This document shows positions 11,741 through 24,246 of a DNA stretch of 64,000 nucleotides, one piece after another. The stretch is taken from positions 30,380,001 through 30,444,000 of the forward strand of contig OY540810.1 of the NCBI GenBank assembly GCA_961205875.1, written 5' to 3'. How positions within the stretch are numbered: position 1 is the stretch's first letter; the number at the start of each line of letters is the position of its first letter. The notes below the pieces were generated by a model. That model was not told the origin of the DNA and did not search any database. It saw only the letters and a program-made list of their open reading frames with translations. The DNA is from Sialis fuliginosa (Eukaryota; Arthropoda; Insecta; Megaloptera; Sialidae). Both the position numbers and the translations under genes were made by a program.

Positions 11741-13420
11741 GTGTTTTTTTGTTTTTTTTTTATTTATACACTTCGATCTCTGAAGATGTTTTTAAAACAA
11801 AACGAAAAATTATTAATTTAAATATAAAAATTGAAAAAAATTAAGCTAAAAAATTTACTATTTTTTTAAAGAAAAATTTACAAAATATCATATTTTATCC
11901 AATTCTAGTACCAAATACTATTTTTTCTTTAATTATCACGGTATTTATCTTGATAAAAATACTATTGAACTATATATTGGTAAGTAGAAGACAGAAATAA
12001 TGATTTAAACTTATTATTAAATGCATAAATTTCTGGTATTATGACGCACTTATGTGAATTCCCAATTTAATATAGAAAATTGTTCAATACTTGTTTCTGT
12101 AAATATATGAATAATTTACTTCATTTTAAAATGTTTTTCTACTTACACATTTGTAACAAATGAGCTGTAAGACTATCTGCATGAAAACAATGGGAGTAAT
12201 TTAAGAATGATACATAAAGTTCTACACTTTATTAGTAAACGAAATAATAAACATCTCATGATCTTCTTCAGGACATCAAGAAGGAACGTAAAACTTGAAA
12301 AAATTACATTAAAAAGTAAAACGGGGGATACAAATTTAAGTGAAATAGGGCCCACTATTTATTTTCGTTAATATTATTATTAATATTTATTATACGTGTT
12401 TATAAAATATATACAAGAATAATATAATCGAGGCCCGGGTCTTTGACCGTAAACAAACCAAATCATATTTTCTACGAGATATTTCCAATGCAATTGACAG
12501 CTGTTATGTTTTCGATGGATTTTAGCAAATTGATTTCTATACAAAACAAATCTGTTTACAACAGCACAATCTGATACCATGTACCAAGCTGTTTGTTTGG
12601 TTTTGATCTCGAGCAATTTTTGACGTAAAACAACGTTTACTATATAGCTGTATTAGAGGGTAACTTTGTGAACGCGAAGGCAAGAATTTTATGTTACACT
12701 TTGAAAGCTTATATTTCCGAAACTAATAATCATATAGCAATATACAAAACAACAATAGATAACTTATACTATAGTCCATTTTATAATAAAATAAGCCCTC
12801 CGTCTATCATTCCATAAATACAAAAACATAAAAACATATTGGTATGGAGAACCATATATAACTCCATGTTCTTTAATATCTTTTTAAATAATTTTTAATA
12901 TATGAAAAATTTCAATGGGATTTGTCAGAAATTAAACTCACCTTTTTATTATAAATATTAGTTTTCTAATGTCCTAATGTCAAAAACATAATACATATTC
13001 GTAGAATAACTAATTTTACAATTTAAAATTCAAATTTTGATGGTAGTTTTCACCCCTTCAATAGCTGTTTAGGCACGTACAAAAAATAAATTTCCCTTAT
13101 GTTCAATTGAACTACAAATATACCAAGTATTATCAAAATTGGTGAAATAATACACGCAACGGTAACTTTTATTAGACGATAACAGGTATAAAATTTCGAT
13201 TATTTCCAAAACCCCTTATCCGATTAGCACCAAAATCAATAGGTCTAGATTACTCACTGACAATGAGACAAATGTTTTCCCTAACTTCTTGAACGAAAGA
13301 AAATTATACATCAGGACACACACACAGACACACGCACAGCCGCCATGTTGAAAATAACTGTTCTTTACGTTTTGAAGGTAATACAATCAGAATCTGCTCT
13401 TATCTCGAACATGATTTTTC
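11741..13420. other. Intergenic region with one G+C-richer island
   Basis: The stretch at about 12430-12620 is less AT-rich and is open for 78 codons on the minus strand (12380-12616). I do not recognise the peptide. A short (CA)n-like run lies at about 13314-13342. No splice or promoter signals were convincing. Confidence 0.4.
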
Positions 13421-14037
13421 GACGGTATTACAATACTTCCATTTCCTTCGAAACATGGAAATAAAAATTAATTACTGGCCCAGAATGTTTTTTTTAATCT
13501 ACAAAATCTTAAATATTATGACCCGACCTGCAGGCCATAGGTTGCCGAACCTATAATTTACATAATAGGAACTTTTCATACCATTACCATAAATATTTGT
13601 AAAGAAATAAAAGCAAGTATGTTTCCCACACACGTATTGTTTTTGTTCGTGGAAGAAGGTGGAAAACTGCCAAACGTGGAGGAGGCAAATCCCGCGAATA
13701 GTTGTGTATTTATTTCCAGACGTGCGCTTAAATAGAACCACCATTCAAGAGTTTTTTATGAATCATTTTATTCTCAAACGATACTTCGAAACGAAATAAA
13801 CATTGTTTATCAAATTGAGTCATTATAGTAACCGATTACCCTAGTAATGTGTTTATAAATACACACATAGTACGTCATGGATTTAATTTCTTATAAAATA
13901 ATATAAAAGATAATTTACATAATTATAAACCGCAAAAAAACAACAAAAACAGAAATAATGTGTCATTGATCAGGAATCACAATGTTTTTTTTTTTACTTC
14001 TATGTTCTGAAAGAAATGGAAGTATTGTAATACCGTC
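13421..14037. mobile_element. MITE with GACGGTATTACAATAC ends
   Basis: GACGGTATTACAATACTTCC at 13421 and its complement ending at 14037 form inverted ends of about 38 bp with four mismatches or so. The interior is 617 bp overall and non-coding; the 81-codon minus frame at 13499-13744 is not recognised. No clear target duplication was found. Confidence 0.65.
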
Positions 14038-14038
14038 A

Positions 14039-14110
14039 TGTGCGGCCCTTGGTAGATTGGGTATATGCTATGCGGCCTAACAGGTTGAAAAGGTTGGACA
14101 CTTATGCTAT
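14039..14110 (+). mobile_element. hAT-like terminal fragment, relative of 1411-1480
   Basis: TGTGCGGCCCTTGG, then TATGCGGCC, then AGGTTGGACACTTATG repeat the motif order of the fragment at 1411-1480. It directly abuts the MITE ending at 14037, so that MITE may have inserted into it. Confidence 0.4.
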
Positions 14111-15052
14111 AGAGTATCAGATTGAGATAAGTTGTATATGGATTTTATGTGTTTTAATTTTGCATAAGAGCTACTGGACAACAGTATTAAATGTAGATTA
14201 GAACAGTTAGTTAAATGAGGTGTTCAAAAGTAAAAATAAGAAATAAAGTATTCTCATAGTTTTTTAGAAAGTAGCAAATTTGCAAAATATGAACTTTAGT
14301 CACATTGGCAACTGAGTGATCCATTTAACTATTTGTCGAGATATAAACATAACAAATCCTATTATATAAACACCTATAGTATTTCAAGAACATGTACGTA
14401 CGTATAACATATGATACCCTTTCAAATCTTTTTTTTTGTGAAGATAATTTCGGCCCGGAGATATCACATAAACACTGCATTATATGTTTATCTTGTTATA
14501 TGTAAAATGTAGCGCCACACGTGCGCAGAATTGACAACAAGACAGTTCTTGACATTGCCTTTCAGACAGATAATATATTTCTGTGTTATTAATGTGTATG
14601 TTTTGGCGACAGTAAAATATTTTCTTATTTTTTATATTACCCCAAAGAAAATGTGACGAGAAAAGGTACTTATCTTATTTTTTTTCATAAACATTTTAAT
14701 TAACTTTTATATGGCCTTTCTTTGAGCAAATATTCTTAAAACTGTTTTAATTTTAAGATTATAAATCAGTGAAAAATGTACAATATACATTTTTTAATTA
14801 AAATACATATATACATAAAAAAATCAAAAGCCACAGCGATGAATAGTATTTGTCGGTTCTCACAAGATGGATTACTACAAGCTTCTAGATTGGTTCAGTT
14901 TTTAACGATGGCTCAATTTTCAATTTATTTAATTAATTAACAGTTAAAGTCAGTCATTTTGGTTTCAAACTATTTAGGTATTAAATAATAGTTAATTATA
15001 CAGTGTAGTATGAAGTATGAACTATACCTTTTACAGTATGATTCCACATTTA
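14111..15052. other. Intergenic sequence
   Basis: Nothing functional was recognised. Confidence 0.5.
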
Positions 15053-15165
15053 TGAAATATAATTTCACATTAACAAAAATAGATTCTACACAAATTAAAT
15101 GTGATATCACATTAACGAAAACTGATTTTGCACAAATGAAATATAATTTCACATTAAAGAATACT
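15053..15165. repeat. 42-bp tandem repeat, about 2.5 copies
   Basis: Units built on AAATATAATTTCACATTAAC followed by a GATT..CACAAAT block start near 15055, 15097 and 15139, giving a period of 42 bp. Because 42 is a multiple of three, the minus-strand frame 14970-15152 shows an imperfect 14-residue repeat. The tract ends a few bases before the giant inverted repeat. Confidence 0.75.
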
Positions 15166-15171
15166 CATATA

Positions 15172-18100
15172 GTATAGTCAAATTAGATTTTGAGCGGAAT
15201 TCTCTGGGAACAGCAAAATTTTTATGCCATAATGTAGGGGGGATATTGTAGTTTCACCACCCAAAAGTCCCACGAGCTAAACCTTGTGCTTACTCGGGGA
15301 GCCCCATTCAAAGTTGGATTTTGTGCAAATATTTGTTCATTTTTCTAGCTCATAAAAATACAGATATCTCGAGAACAAAAGTAGATATCGAAAAAATTTT
15401 TGCTGTTTTAGAATCGCTATAAAATACCCAACAATATGACTAAATAATATTAGAACCTATACTCTAACATTTAGGTGTCACGTTCATTTGTTTATCAAAA
15501 ATCGCTGTAATTTTATTGTTTTTTCAATTCCATACTTTTTCATTACATTATTAAGTATGAAAAAAAAATTGTTTTTTACTTTTTGTAATTTTTATCTTAT
15601 TCTACGTTTAATTTCCTTTAAAAATCTGTCATGGATTTTGATCTAAAAAAATTGTGTGAACACGTAAATAAAATTTCAAAAAAGTATTATTTAGTTTGCA
15701 AATTAAATGAATGTTAAATTAACTGTATACGGTTTTTCAAAAACATTAAATATTTCATTAACCCGTCATACTATCTGCAAAACTTTAGGCATTTTGGAAT
15801 CGCTATGAAATTTGAATAATATTATAGGTGCACAGAAAAAAATATTTGAACACTGTGAACATATATGGGGCGGTTTTTTTAGGAAACTGCATAAAAATTA
15901 CAGTCTATGAATTCATACATGGCTGTGCTCCTTTAAATAATTCCTAGTACTATGATGTCTGTTACATATATAGTGCCCATGCATGTATGTTTATATAAAA
16001 AAAATTTCCGCGATTAAACCATTCAAAAAAAAATTACAGTCATTTTAACTTGTGAACTGAATTTTATTTTTTCGTAATTTGTTATAATCAAGATATCTCC
16101 TAAACAAATGAAGATACATGCAAATACCATTACATCAAAATACGTAAAATTTTATGAGCTACAACTTTTATGAAAAGTATTTTTTGTTATCTTTATTCTA
16201 AATGGTTAATAAATCTACGCGAAAATTAATTTTTAGAGGGGCCGACGAAAAATAAGCTAGTTTTGATTTTTTTCTGGCCCTAATGTGAAGAATTGATAAA
16301 AAATAAGTAACACTAATTTTAGAGGATAATAATTTGCAAACTCTCTGAAAATTAAATTTTAATAAGATTATATATAACAGAAATATTTAATTTTGAAGTG
16401 CTCAAAAATATTACATTTTACATCAAGATTGTTGTACAGAGTAAGCTATGGAAATTAACACTGTGCAGAGAAAAACATTGACGAAGTTAAAAATTGGGAA
16501 AGATGTTACCAAATATCTATAGTTTGATATAATAAACAATTATCAGTAATAAAATTTTTAATTCAACCCCTATATTGAAAAAACTACCCTTAATGTATAA
16601 CTCTCAACTTATGTTCTCGATTTTCATGAAAACGGTATATCGCACGAAAAAATGTATGGAACTAATTGTGTAGAGAGTAAAATTTACAATTGATAACAAA
16701 TAGCATATTAATTAAGTTATTTAAAATTACGGCGTTATTCAAAGGTTTATAAACGAGGCCAAAAAACATATTAAATGTTGGTTATTTCTGAAAGGCACAG
16801 ACATTTTTTTGCCAAACTTTGTAAATATAAACTACTTACACTATTATATAGTCACACCAAATTCCCAATCGATCAATGCCACAGAAAAAAAGTTATAGCC
16901 AGTTTAATTTTTTTAAAAATTATCAAAAGTGTGAATTTTGTAATATTGATATGCTGTTATAATCAAAATTTACGAAAATTTTTCATAACATTATAAGTCT
17001 CTTAAACATTCTGATATTTATTTGAAATTTCACAATAATGATGGCTATAGTTTAGTTTCAATACCTAGTAATTAACAATTGTGTATGTCAAATTATAGGG
17101 TTTTTACAGCTCTATAAGTGCGCAAAAATGAAAAGTGTTAATTTTAAATTCCAAAACAAAAATATTCAAAAATTGTTTACACCAAAATGAAGATAAAACT
17201 AGAACTTTTACATATTTCATAAAATTATTAGATCCCTTTAGTTTTTAAATGATAACATAATATCAATGTGCTATTTAATCTACCCTATGACACCAACCCC
17301 TAAATTAAGATTATGAGGAATATATGAAGTTGGTCCAGAAAGTTTCAAAAATCTTTATAAGGTCTTACGAACAAATATAGAGATTGTCAATTCATCAATA
17401 AAATTTAAAAAAAATTGAGTATAGATACCCCAAATCGTCAAAATTAAAAATTAAATATTTTTGAATTCTAAACATTGATTTTATCTATAATTATTACATT
17501 CGCTTTGTTTTAACTTGTAGTGAACCTACTTTCAAGGGTTAACATCACCCATTAAATTTAAATTTTTTTTTATAGATCAGGAATAGTTTAACATATTTTG
17601 CATTCAATATTTTGTTATTTTAACGAATAAATCCATTTTTTATGTCATCTCATTTAATTAATTAATTTAATTTCAATAAAAACGGTGTAGTGAATTGAAA
17701 TGTTAATAAATAGGTAGTTGTTAATATTATATTTTGCTTTTATTGATAAATATACAATCTCTATATTTGTTCGTAAGACCTTATAAAGATTTTTGAAACT
17801 TTCTGGACCAACTTCATATATTCCTCATAATCTTAATTTAGGGGTTGGTGTTATAGGGTAGATTAAATAGCACATTGATATTATGTTATCATTTAAAAAC
17901 TAAAGGGATCTAATAATTTTATGAAATATGTAAAAGTTCTAGTTTTATCTTCATTTTGGTGTAAACAATTTTTGAATATTTTTGTTTTGGAATTTAAAAT
18001 TAACACTTTTCATTTTTGCGCACTTATAGAGCTGTAAAAACCCTATAATTTGACATACACAATTGTTAATTACTAGGTATTGAAACTAAACTACAGCCAT

Positions 18101-19980
18101 CATTATTGTGAAATTTCAAATAAATATCAGAATGTTTAAGAGACTTATAATGTTATGAAAAATTTTCGTAAATTTTGATTATAACAGCATATCAATATTA
18201 CAAAATTCACACTTTTGATAATTTTTTAAAAAATTAAACTGGCTATAACTTTTTTTCTGTGGCATTGATCGATTGGGAATTTGGTGTGACTATATAATAG
18301 TGTAAGTAGTTTATATTTACAAAGTTTGGCAAAAAAATGTCTGTGCCTTTCAGAAATAACCAACATTTAATATGTTTTTTGGCCTCGTTTATAAACCTTT
18401 GAATAACGCCGTAATTTTAAATAACTTAATTAATATGCTATTTGTTATCAATTGTAAATTTTACTCTCTACACAATTAGTTCCATACATTTTTTTCGTGC
18501 GATATACCGTTTTCATGAAAATCGAGAACATAAGTTGAGAGTTATACATTAAGGGTAGTTTTTTCAATATAGGGGTTGAATTAAAAATTTTATTACTGAT
18601 AATTGTTTATTATATCAAACTATAGATATTTGGTAACATCTTTCCCAATTTTTAACTTCGTCAATGTTTTTCTCTGCACAGTGTTAATTTCCATAGCTTA
18701 CTCTGTACAACAATCTTGATGTAAAATGTAATATTTTTGAGCACTTCAAAATTAAATATTTCTGTTATATATAATCTTATTAAAATTTAATTTTCAGAGA
18801 GTTTGCAAATTATTATCCTCTAAAATTAGTGTTACTTATTTTTTATCAATTCTTCACATTAGGGCCAGAAAAAAATCAAAACTAGCTTATTTTTCGTCGG
18901 CCCCTCTAAAAATTAATTTTCGCGTAGATTTATTAACCATTTAGAATAAAGATAACAAAAAATACTTTTCATAAAAGTTGTAGCTCATAAAATTTTACGT
19001 ATTTTGATGTAATGGTATTTGCATGTATCTTCATTTGTTTAGGAGATATCTTGATTATAACAAATTACGAAAAAATAAAATTCAGTTCACAAGTTAAAAT
19101 GACTGTAATTTTTTTTTGAATGGTTTAATCGCGGAAATTTTTTTTATATAAACATACATGCATGGGCACTATATATGTAACAGACATCATAGTACTAGGA
19201 ATTATTTAAAGGAGCACAGCCATGTATGAATTCATAGACTGTAATTTTTATGCAGTTTCCTAAAAAAACCGCCCCATATATGTTCACAGTGTTCAAATAT
19301 TTTTTTCTGTGCACCTATAATATTATTCAAATTTCATAGTGATTCCAAAATGCCTAAAGTTTTGCAGATAGTATGACGCGTTAATGAAATATTTAATGTT
19401 TTTGAAAAACCGTATACAGTTAATTTAACATTCATTTAATTTGCAAACTAAATAATACTTTTTTGAAATTTTATTTACGTGTTCACACAATTTTTTTAGA
19501 TCAAAATCCATGACAGATTTTTAAAGGAAATTAAACGTAGAATAAGATAAAAATTACAAAAAGTAAAAAACAATTTTTTTTTCATACTTAATAATGTAAT
19601 GAAAAAGTATGGAATTGAAAAAACAATAAAATTACAGCGATTTTTGATAAACAAATGAACGTGACACCTAAATGTTAGAGTATAGGTTCTAATATTATTT
19701 AGTCATATTGTTGGGTATTTTATAGCGATTCTAAAACAGCAAAAATTTTTTCGATATCTACTTTTGTTCTCGAGATATCTGTATTTTTATGAGCTAGAAA
19801 AATGAACAAATATTTGCACAAAATCCAACTTTGAATGGGGCTCCCCGAGTTAGCACAAGGTTTAGCTCGTGGGACTTTTGGGTGGTGAAACTACAATGTC
19901 CCCCCTACATTATGGCATAACAATTTTGCTGTTCCCAGAGAATTCCGTTCGACGTGTTTTTTGAGTTATTTTTACTATAC
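15172..19980. mobile_element. Giant 4.8-kb foldback element
   Basis: Two inverted arms of about 2.2 kb (15172-17387 and 17754-19980) flank a unique centre of about 365 bp. Paired positions sum to about 35141 along most of the length, so there are almost no indels. I counted only around ten substitutions by eye, for example CTTACTCGGGG against CTAACTCGGGG. Only the outermost 20-35 bp diverge. Outer termini are GTATAGT and ACTATAC, each flanked by TA, which fits a TA-inserting (Tc1/mariner-like) element. Neither the arms nor the loop hold a plausible transposase; the 73-codon frame at 16775-16996 is not recognised. The loop (17388-17753) is AT-rich. Confidence 0.9.
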
Positions 19981-20751
19981 TAATAGGAAAATTAATTTTT
20001 CAGGTGTAAAATTCATTTCAACAAATGAATACAAAGAAGGTTTTTTATTCCTTATTATATTTAATATACATGTTAATTATATCACTTTTCAATAAGGTCT
20101 TCCTGGCGCAATGATGCAGCATAATATCGTTCGACATGGATCTACGACAAAAGGCAAAATCCCGAAAGACCGACATAGACAACGAAGAAAAAAAATGTAT
20201 ATATAAATTAATAATATCTTTGATATGTATGTATATAAAAAGCTCTTACTAGAAAAATAAAATATAAAATTATTCTTGGATTCTTGAAGCAAATTTCATT
20301 CGCAACGACTAAAGTTTCATCACGCATTTTGCATTGAATGAACATTTCATTTTATTTTAATATTTTGTTATATTGATATAAGGAAAACCAATAAATTGAA
20401 CAAGCGTTTATTTATTTTCCCGCGCTAATGGGATTATTTATAGAGTTTTTTTTTATGAAAACTCATAAATGTAATTGATAAAATATCCGTTTATAACCCC
20501 TCCCCCTCCCACTGTTTATCAACTGAAAAATAAATACATGCACGTTATCACAAAACCCCGGAAATTACCAGTGCAGATTAAATATTATATTTTGTTATTT
20601 ATTTTAAATGTTTTATAATGAACTACTTTTAAACAAAAAATAATTTTTAAATTTAATCCAAAAAGCAGTGAAACTAGGTTCCGCATATGTATTGAGAAGA
20701 AATATCGAATTTTTAAATTTGAATTTTTTTTATGAAATATATTCTAATATA
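19981..20751. other. Intergenic sequence
   Basis: A slightly G+C-richer patch at about 20095-20190 is open for 67 codons on the minus strand (20089-20292) but encodes nothing I recognise. Confidence 0.45.
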
Positions 20752-21172
20752 CAGGGTGGGGCAATAGTGTGTGGAAGTTCGATAGCTCGTAGACCATAAA
20801 AGATAAAAAAATCTTTCTAATGCAGATGTAAACTATGAGTAAATGCACATACATAGAAATTATTTTCAAATATACAGGGTGCTACAAAAAAGTGTGGCAT
20901 GCTTAAGGTAATTTTTTTTAAATGGAATGCCCCGAATATTTTTGCATATTTAACACTTCTTTTGGGATGTTTATTCATATCGAAAATATTAGCCCCATCT
21001 GATGTCCGGTTTAACCGTAATAGTATTTTTTTCAAAAAAATTGATGTTTACATTACTCCACTTAAAAATTCACCACTTCCGCGTCAGCATCTTTAAAGAC
21101 GAAATTAAATATGGACCTTATTGTAGGAGGTTGGTGGGTGCTTTTGTTAAAATATCTTAGAGCCACCATGTA

Positions 21173-21844
21173 CAGAGTGTTCAAAATTAATTTTCAAATT
21201 TTGAGAACTTCGAAGTTATTTTTCTCAACTATTTCAAATGGAACACCCTATATATTTTTTAACGATGTTATGTAGAATTACATTTCGAACATTTTTTGTT
21301 GTACATCCTTATGGTTATTTGTAACCATTTTTGATTTATTGAGCAAAAAGTACAAAAATCAACAATATTTACTAAAAAAAATGAATTTTTTTAAAAATAA
21401 AATAAAACACCATGTAAAGGATGTTCATGTTGCCCATTAAAACAGCATGAATTTTTTTCAGTTAGCAAACAGATGCTTTATTATTTTATCAAACACAAAT
21501 AACCAAAATAATTTACAACCATATAAATTCACTAATACGCAGTGTGAAATCGCGACAGAAACATAAAATGCTGTTTTTATGGGCAACATGAACACTCTGT
21601 ACATGTTGTTTTATTTTATTTGAAAAAAAAATCATTTTTTGAAGTAAATATTGTTGAATTTTGTTCTTTTTGCTCAATAAATCAAAAATGGTAACAAATA
21701 ACCATAAAGATGTATAAACAAAAAATGTTCGTTATGTAATTTTACATAACATCGTTAAAAAATATATAGGGTGTTCCATTTGAAATAGTTGATAAAAATA
21801 ACTTTGAAGTTCTCAAAATTTGAAAATTAATTTTGAACACCCTG
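21173..21844. mobile_element. Nested palindrome, third layer
   Basis: It starts CAGAGTGTTCAAAATTAAT, ends with ATTAATTTTGAACACCCTG and is TA-flanked. Arms of about 244 bp carry some 17 mismatches by eye. Within each arm, an inward-facing end GGAACACCCTATA (21239-21251; mirrored at 21766-21780) follows 66 bp later, so each arm itself looks like a tiny element with two ends. Confidence 0.8.
21417..21599. mobile_element. Nested palindrome, innermost layer
   Basis: A TA-flanked 183-bp core begins AAGGATGTTCATGTTGCCC and ends GGGCAACATGAACACTCTG. Inverted identity extends about 35 bp through the AAACAGCAT block, and the tip is unique sequence. Confidence 0.75.
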
Positions 21845-22265
21845 TACATGGTGGCTCTAAGATATTTTAACAAAAGCACCCACCAACCTCCTACAATAAG
21901 GTCCATATTTAATTTCGTCTTTAAAGATGCTGACGCGGAAGTGGTGAATTTTTAAGTGGAGTAATGTAAACATCAATTTTTTTGAAAAAAATACTATTAC
22001 GTCTAAACCGGACATCAGATGGGGCTAATATTTTCGATATGAATAAACATCCCAAGAGAAGTTTTAAATATGCAAAAATAATCAGGGCATTCCATTTAAA
22101 AAAAATTACCTTAAGCGTGCCACACTTTTTTGTAGCACCCTGTATATTTGAAAATAATTTCTATGTATGCGCATTTACCCACAGTTTACATCTGTATTAG
22201 AAAGATTTTTTTATCTGTTATGGTCTATGAGTTATCGAACTTCCACACACTATTGCCCCACCCTG

Positions 22266-24246
22266 TATAGTGCATTAAATTTAGAAACTCTTAGATCTTC
22301 TTAACTTATAATGTTAAAATATAAAAATTGTGTCACCTATTCTAATGTGATTATAATACAATACTGTACTTATATTCAAATGTTGTTGGGTTTTCATAAT
22401 CGTTTAAATACACATTTTATTAATCACTGCATTAGAAGGTACTCTTACTATTATATATTTTTTAAATTGTTGAAAAAAGATAACAAGTTGCTCGGGTATT
22501 TACTATTTACAAAAAGACGATAATCTTATTTATTACTTATTCATTCATAAATACTTACAACATAACATACTATAAAACTTGTATATTATAAACATTTGGC
22601 AAGAGTAGTAGACTGAAAATAAAATTAATAAAAATAGTGATAACGTGTTTGCCAAGGTCAGCACAAATATTCAAAAATGTGTTTTCTGTATAAAATTATA
22701 CGTTAGTATTTTATAAATTTATAAACATTAGAGTGATATATTTTAACATTAGTATTAATCGCTACTCTATGATTATACGATTATATGATTGCACCGTAAT
22801 CTTTAACAATATTCCCGACATCCTATAACCCTAGTGTTTTTTTAATGGTGATTTTTCATTCATTATAGATATTTATCTAAAATCCAGGATTATTTAAAAT
22901 TTTAAAACATCGAATTACATATTTCTATAAAGAATAGTCACATTAAAAATCATTTTGGCACTCTGTTTAATATAATGAGCACTCTTTATTCACTTTCCTT
23001 CTGAACGACTGAATCGATAATAACTAAAAAATTATTAACTTACAAAAAAAATGTGAGTAGTTACATAATTAAATTTTATTAAAAAAAACTAATCAATTTG
23101 TTTAAAATACACTTTAAATTCATCACGCTAAATTACTAACACAATCAAATATATAAAAAACTATATTTCAACAAAAACACGTTCTATTAAAGTTGAACAA
23201 CCTAAGCGCAATGTTCCCATCAATAAATTAGCAAGGGGTATTCCCCGGCAAATACAGTTTAATCGCCATTATTATAATGAGCATTTATGTAATTTGCGTC
23301 CGTGTGATATTAAAGGATACTTGTCACGTAATGATTTTATACTTTGATTTATTACTTTTGACTGAATATATGCATATTTAGCAGATTAAAAATACCCGAT
23401 TTAAAAACCTTATATCTCAGTAATAATAAACGATTTTTAAGGCAATGTGACGCCTAAAATTTTAAGCTTATTTCAGTATTTATTTTTTTTGTAACAAAAT
23501 AAAATATAATCTTTTCATAATGTCTTTTTATCTGCATCTTAAATTATACAAAAAATTTTTTTTAGTAAATTTTATTACATTTTGTGGTTTTTTGGGATCA
23601 AAGCGGACTTTTTGAAAATAGGTAGATTTGAAAAAAATATATATATCATATATATTTTTTTTAGTTTTATTGACTTGTATCTATCGTGTTATTTAGAACC
23701 AGACATTTATATTAATAAAAAACAAAATTGCGGATTTGTAAAAAAAAGTTTGAAAAAATCGTGTTTTTTTTTTGTTGAAAATCGAGAACAAAAAATAAGA
23801 AATTATTAATAAAAATAAATAACTTTAGATAAAACAATAAATATGAGTCTGTAGAACAATGTGTTAAAATTATAACTCGATCGGTTGATTAGAATTTCGT
23901 TTCTGCTTCCCACTACACAAAAAAGTGGTTTCGATAAAAACGCGTTTAGTAACAGATGTTACACTAACACGACCCGTTCTCTTCATGTGCTATAACTTCG
24001 TAAATACTTTGAATTTCGGTCTAAAATTTTCAGTTTTCTCTCAATATATTTACTGTCAAAATATGCACACAAAAAAATCAAACATTTTAAATCGTCGCAC
24101 GGCAATACTGCCTAAATAAATAAGTTTTATTATACAAAATGTATTAACCGACATTAGTTCGAACGTCCACTGAACTGGTGTTGTAAATGAAATGACATGT
24201 AGTAAGTATATGACATTTCCAATAGAAGTAGACGTATTTGAGTAGG
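22266..24246. other. AT-rich intergenic region
   Basis: Small open frames (22311-22523, 23582-23809, 23925-24119, all plus) are lysine-, asparagine- and phenylalanine-rich products of AT bias. No motifs were seen. Confidence 0.5.

Larger units (their letters stand above)
20875..22142. mobile_element. Nested palindrome, second layer
   Basis: It starts CAGGGTGCTACAAAAAAG, ends with the complement and is flanked by TA on both sides. The arm segments unique to this layer are about 298 bp each (20875-21172 and 21845-22142) with about seven mismatches by eye, making this the best conserved layer. Confidence 0.85.
20752..22265. mobile_element. Nested palindrome, outermost layer
   Basis: This 1.5-kb palindrome starts CAGGGTGGGGCAATAGTG, ends with its complement and is flanked by TA. 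The outer arms are 123 bp each (20752-20874 and 22143-22265) with about seven mismatches by eye. Three further palindromes lie inside, each opening with a CAGGGTG-like end at a TA. The mirrored 72-codon frames at 20817-21035 (minus) and 21982-22200 (plus) are the same sequence read from the two arms and are not genes. Confidence 0.9.

Noticed and set aside
20817-22200. Mirrored 72-codon open frames with nearly the same peptide
   Set aside because: They are the two arms of the nested palindrome read in opposite directions; the sequence is non-coding element DNA.
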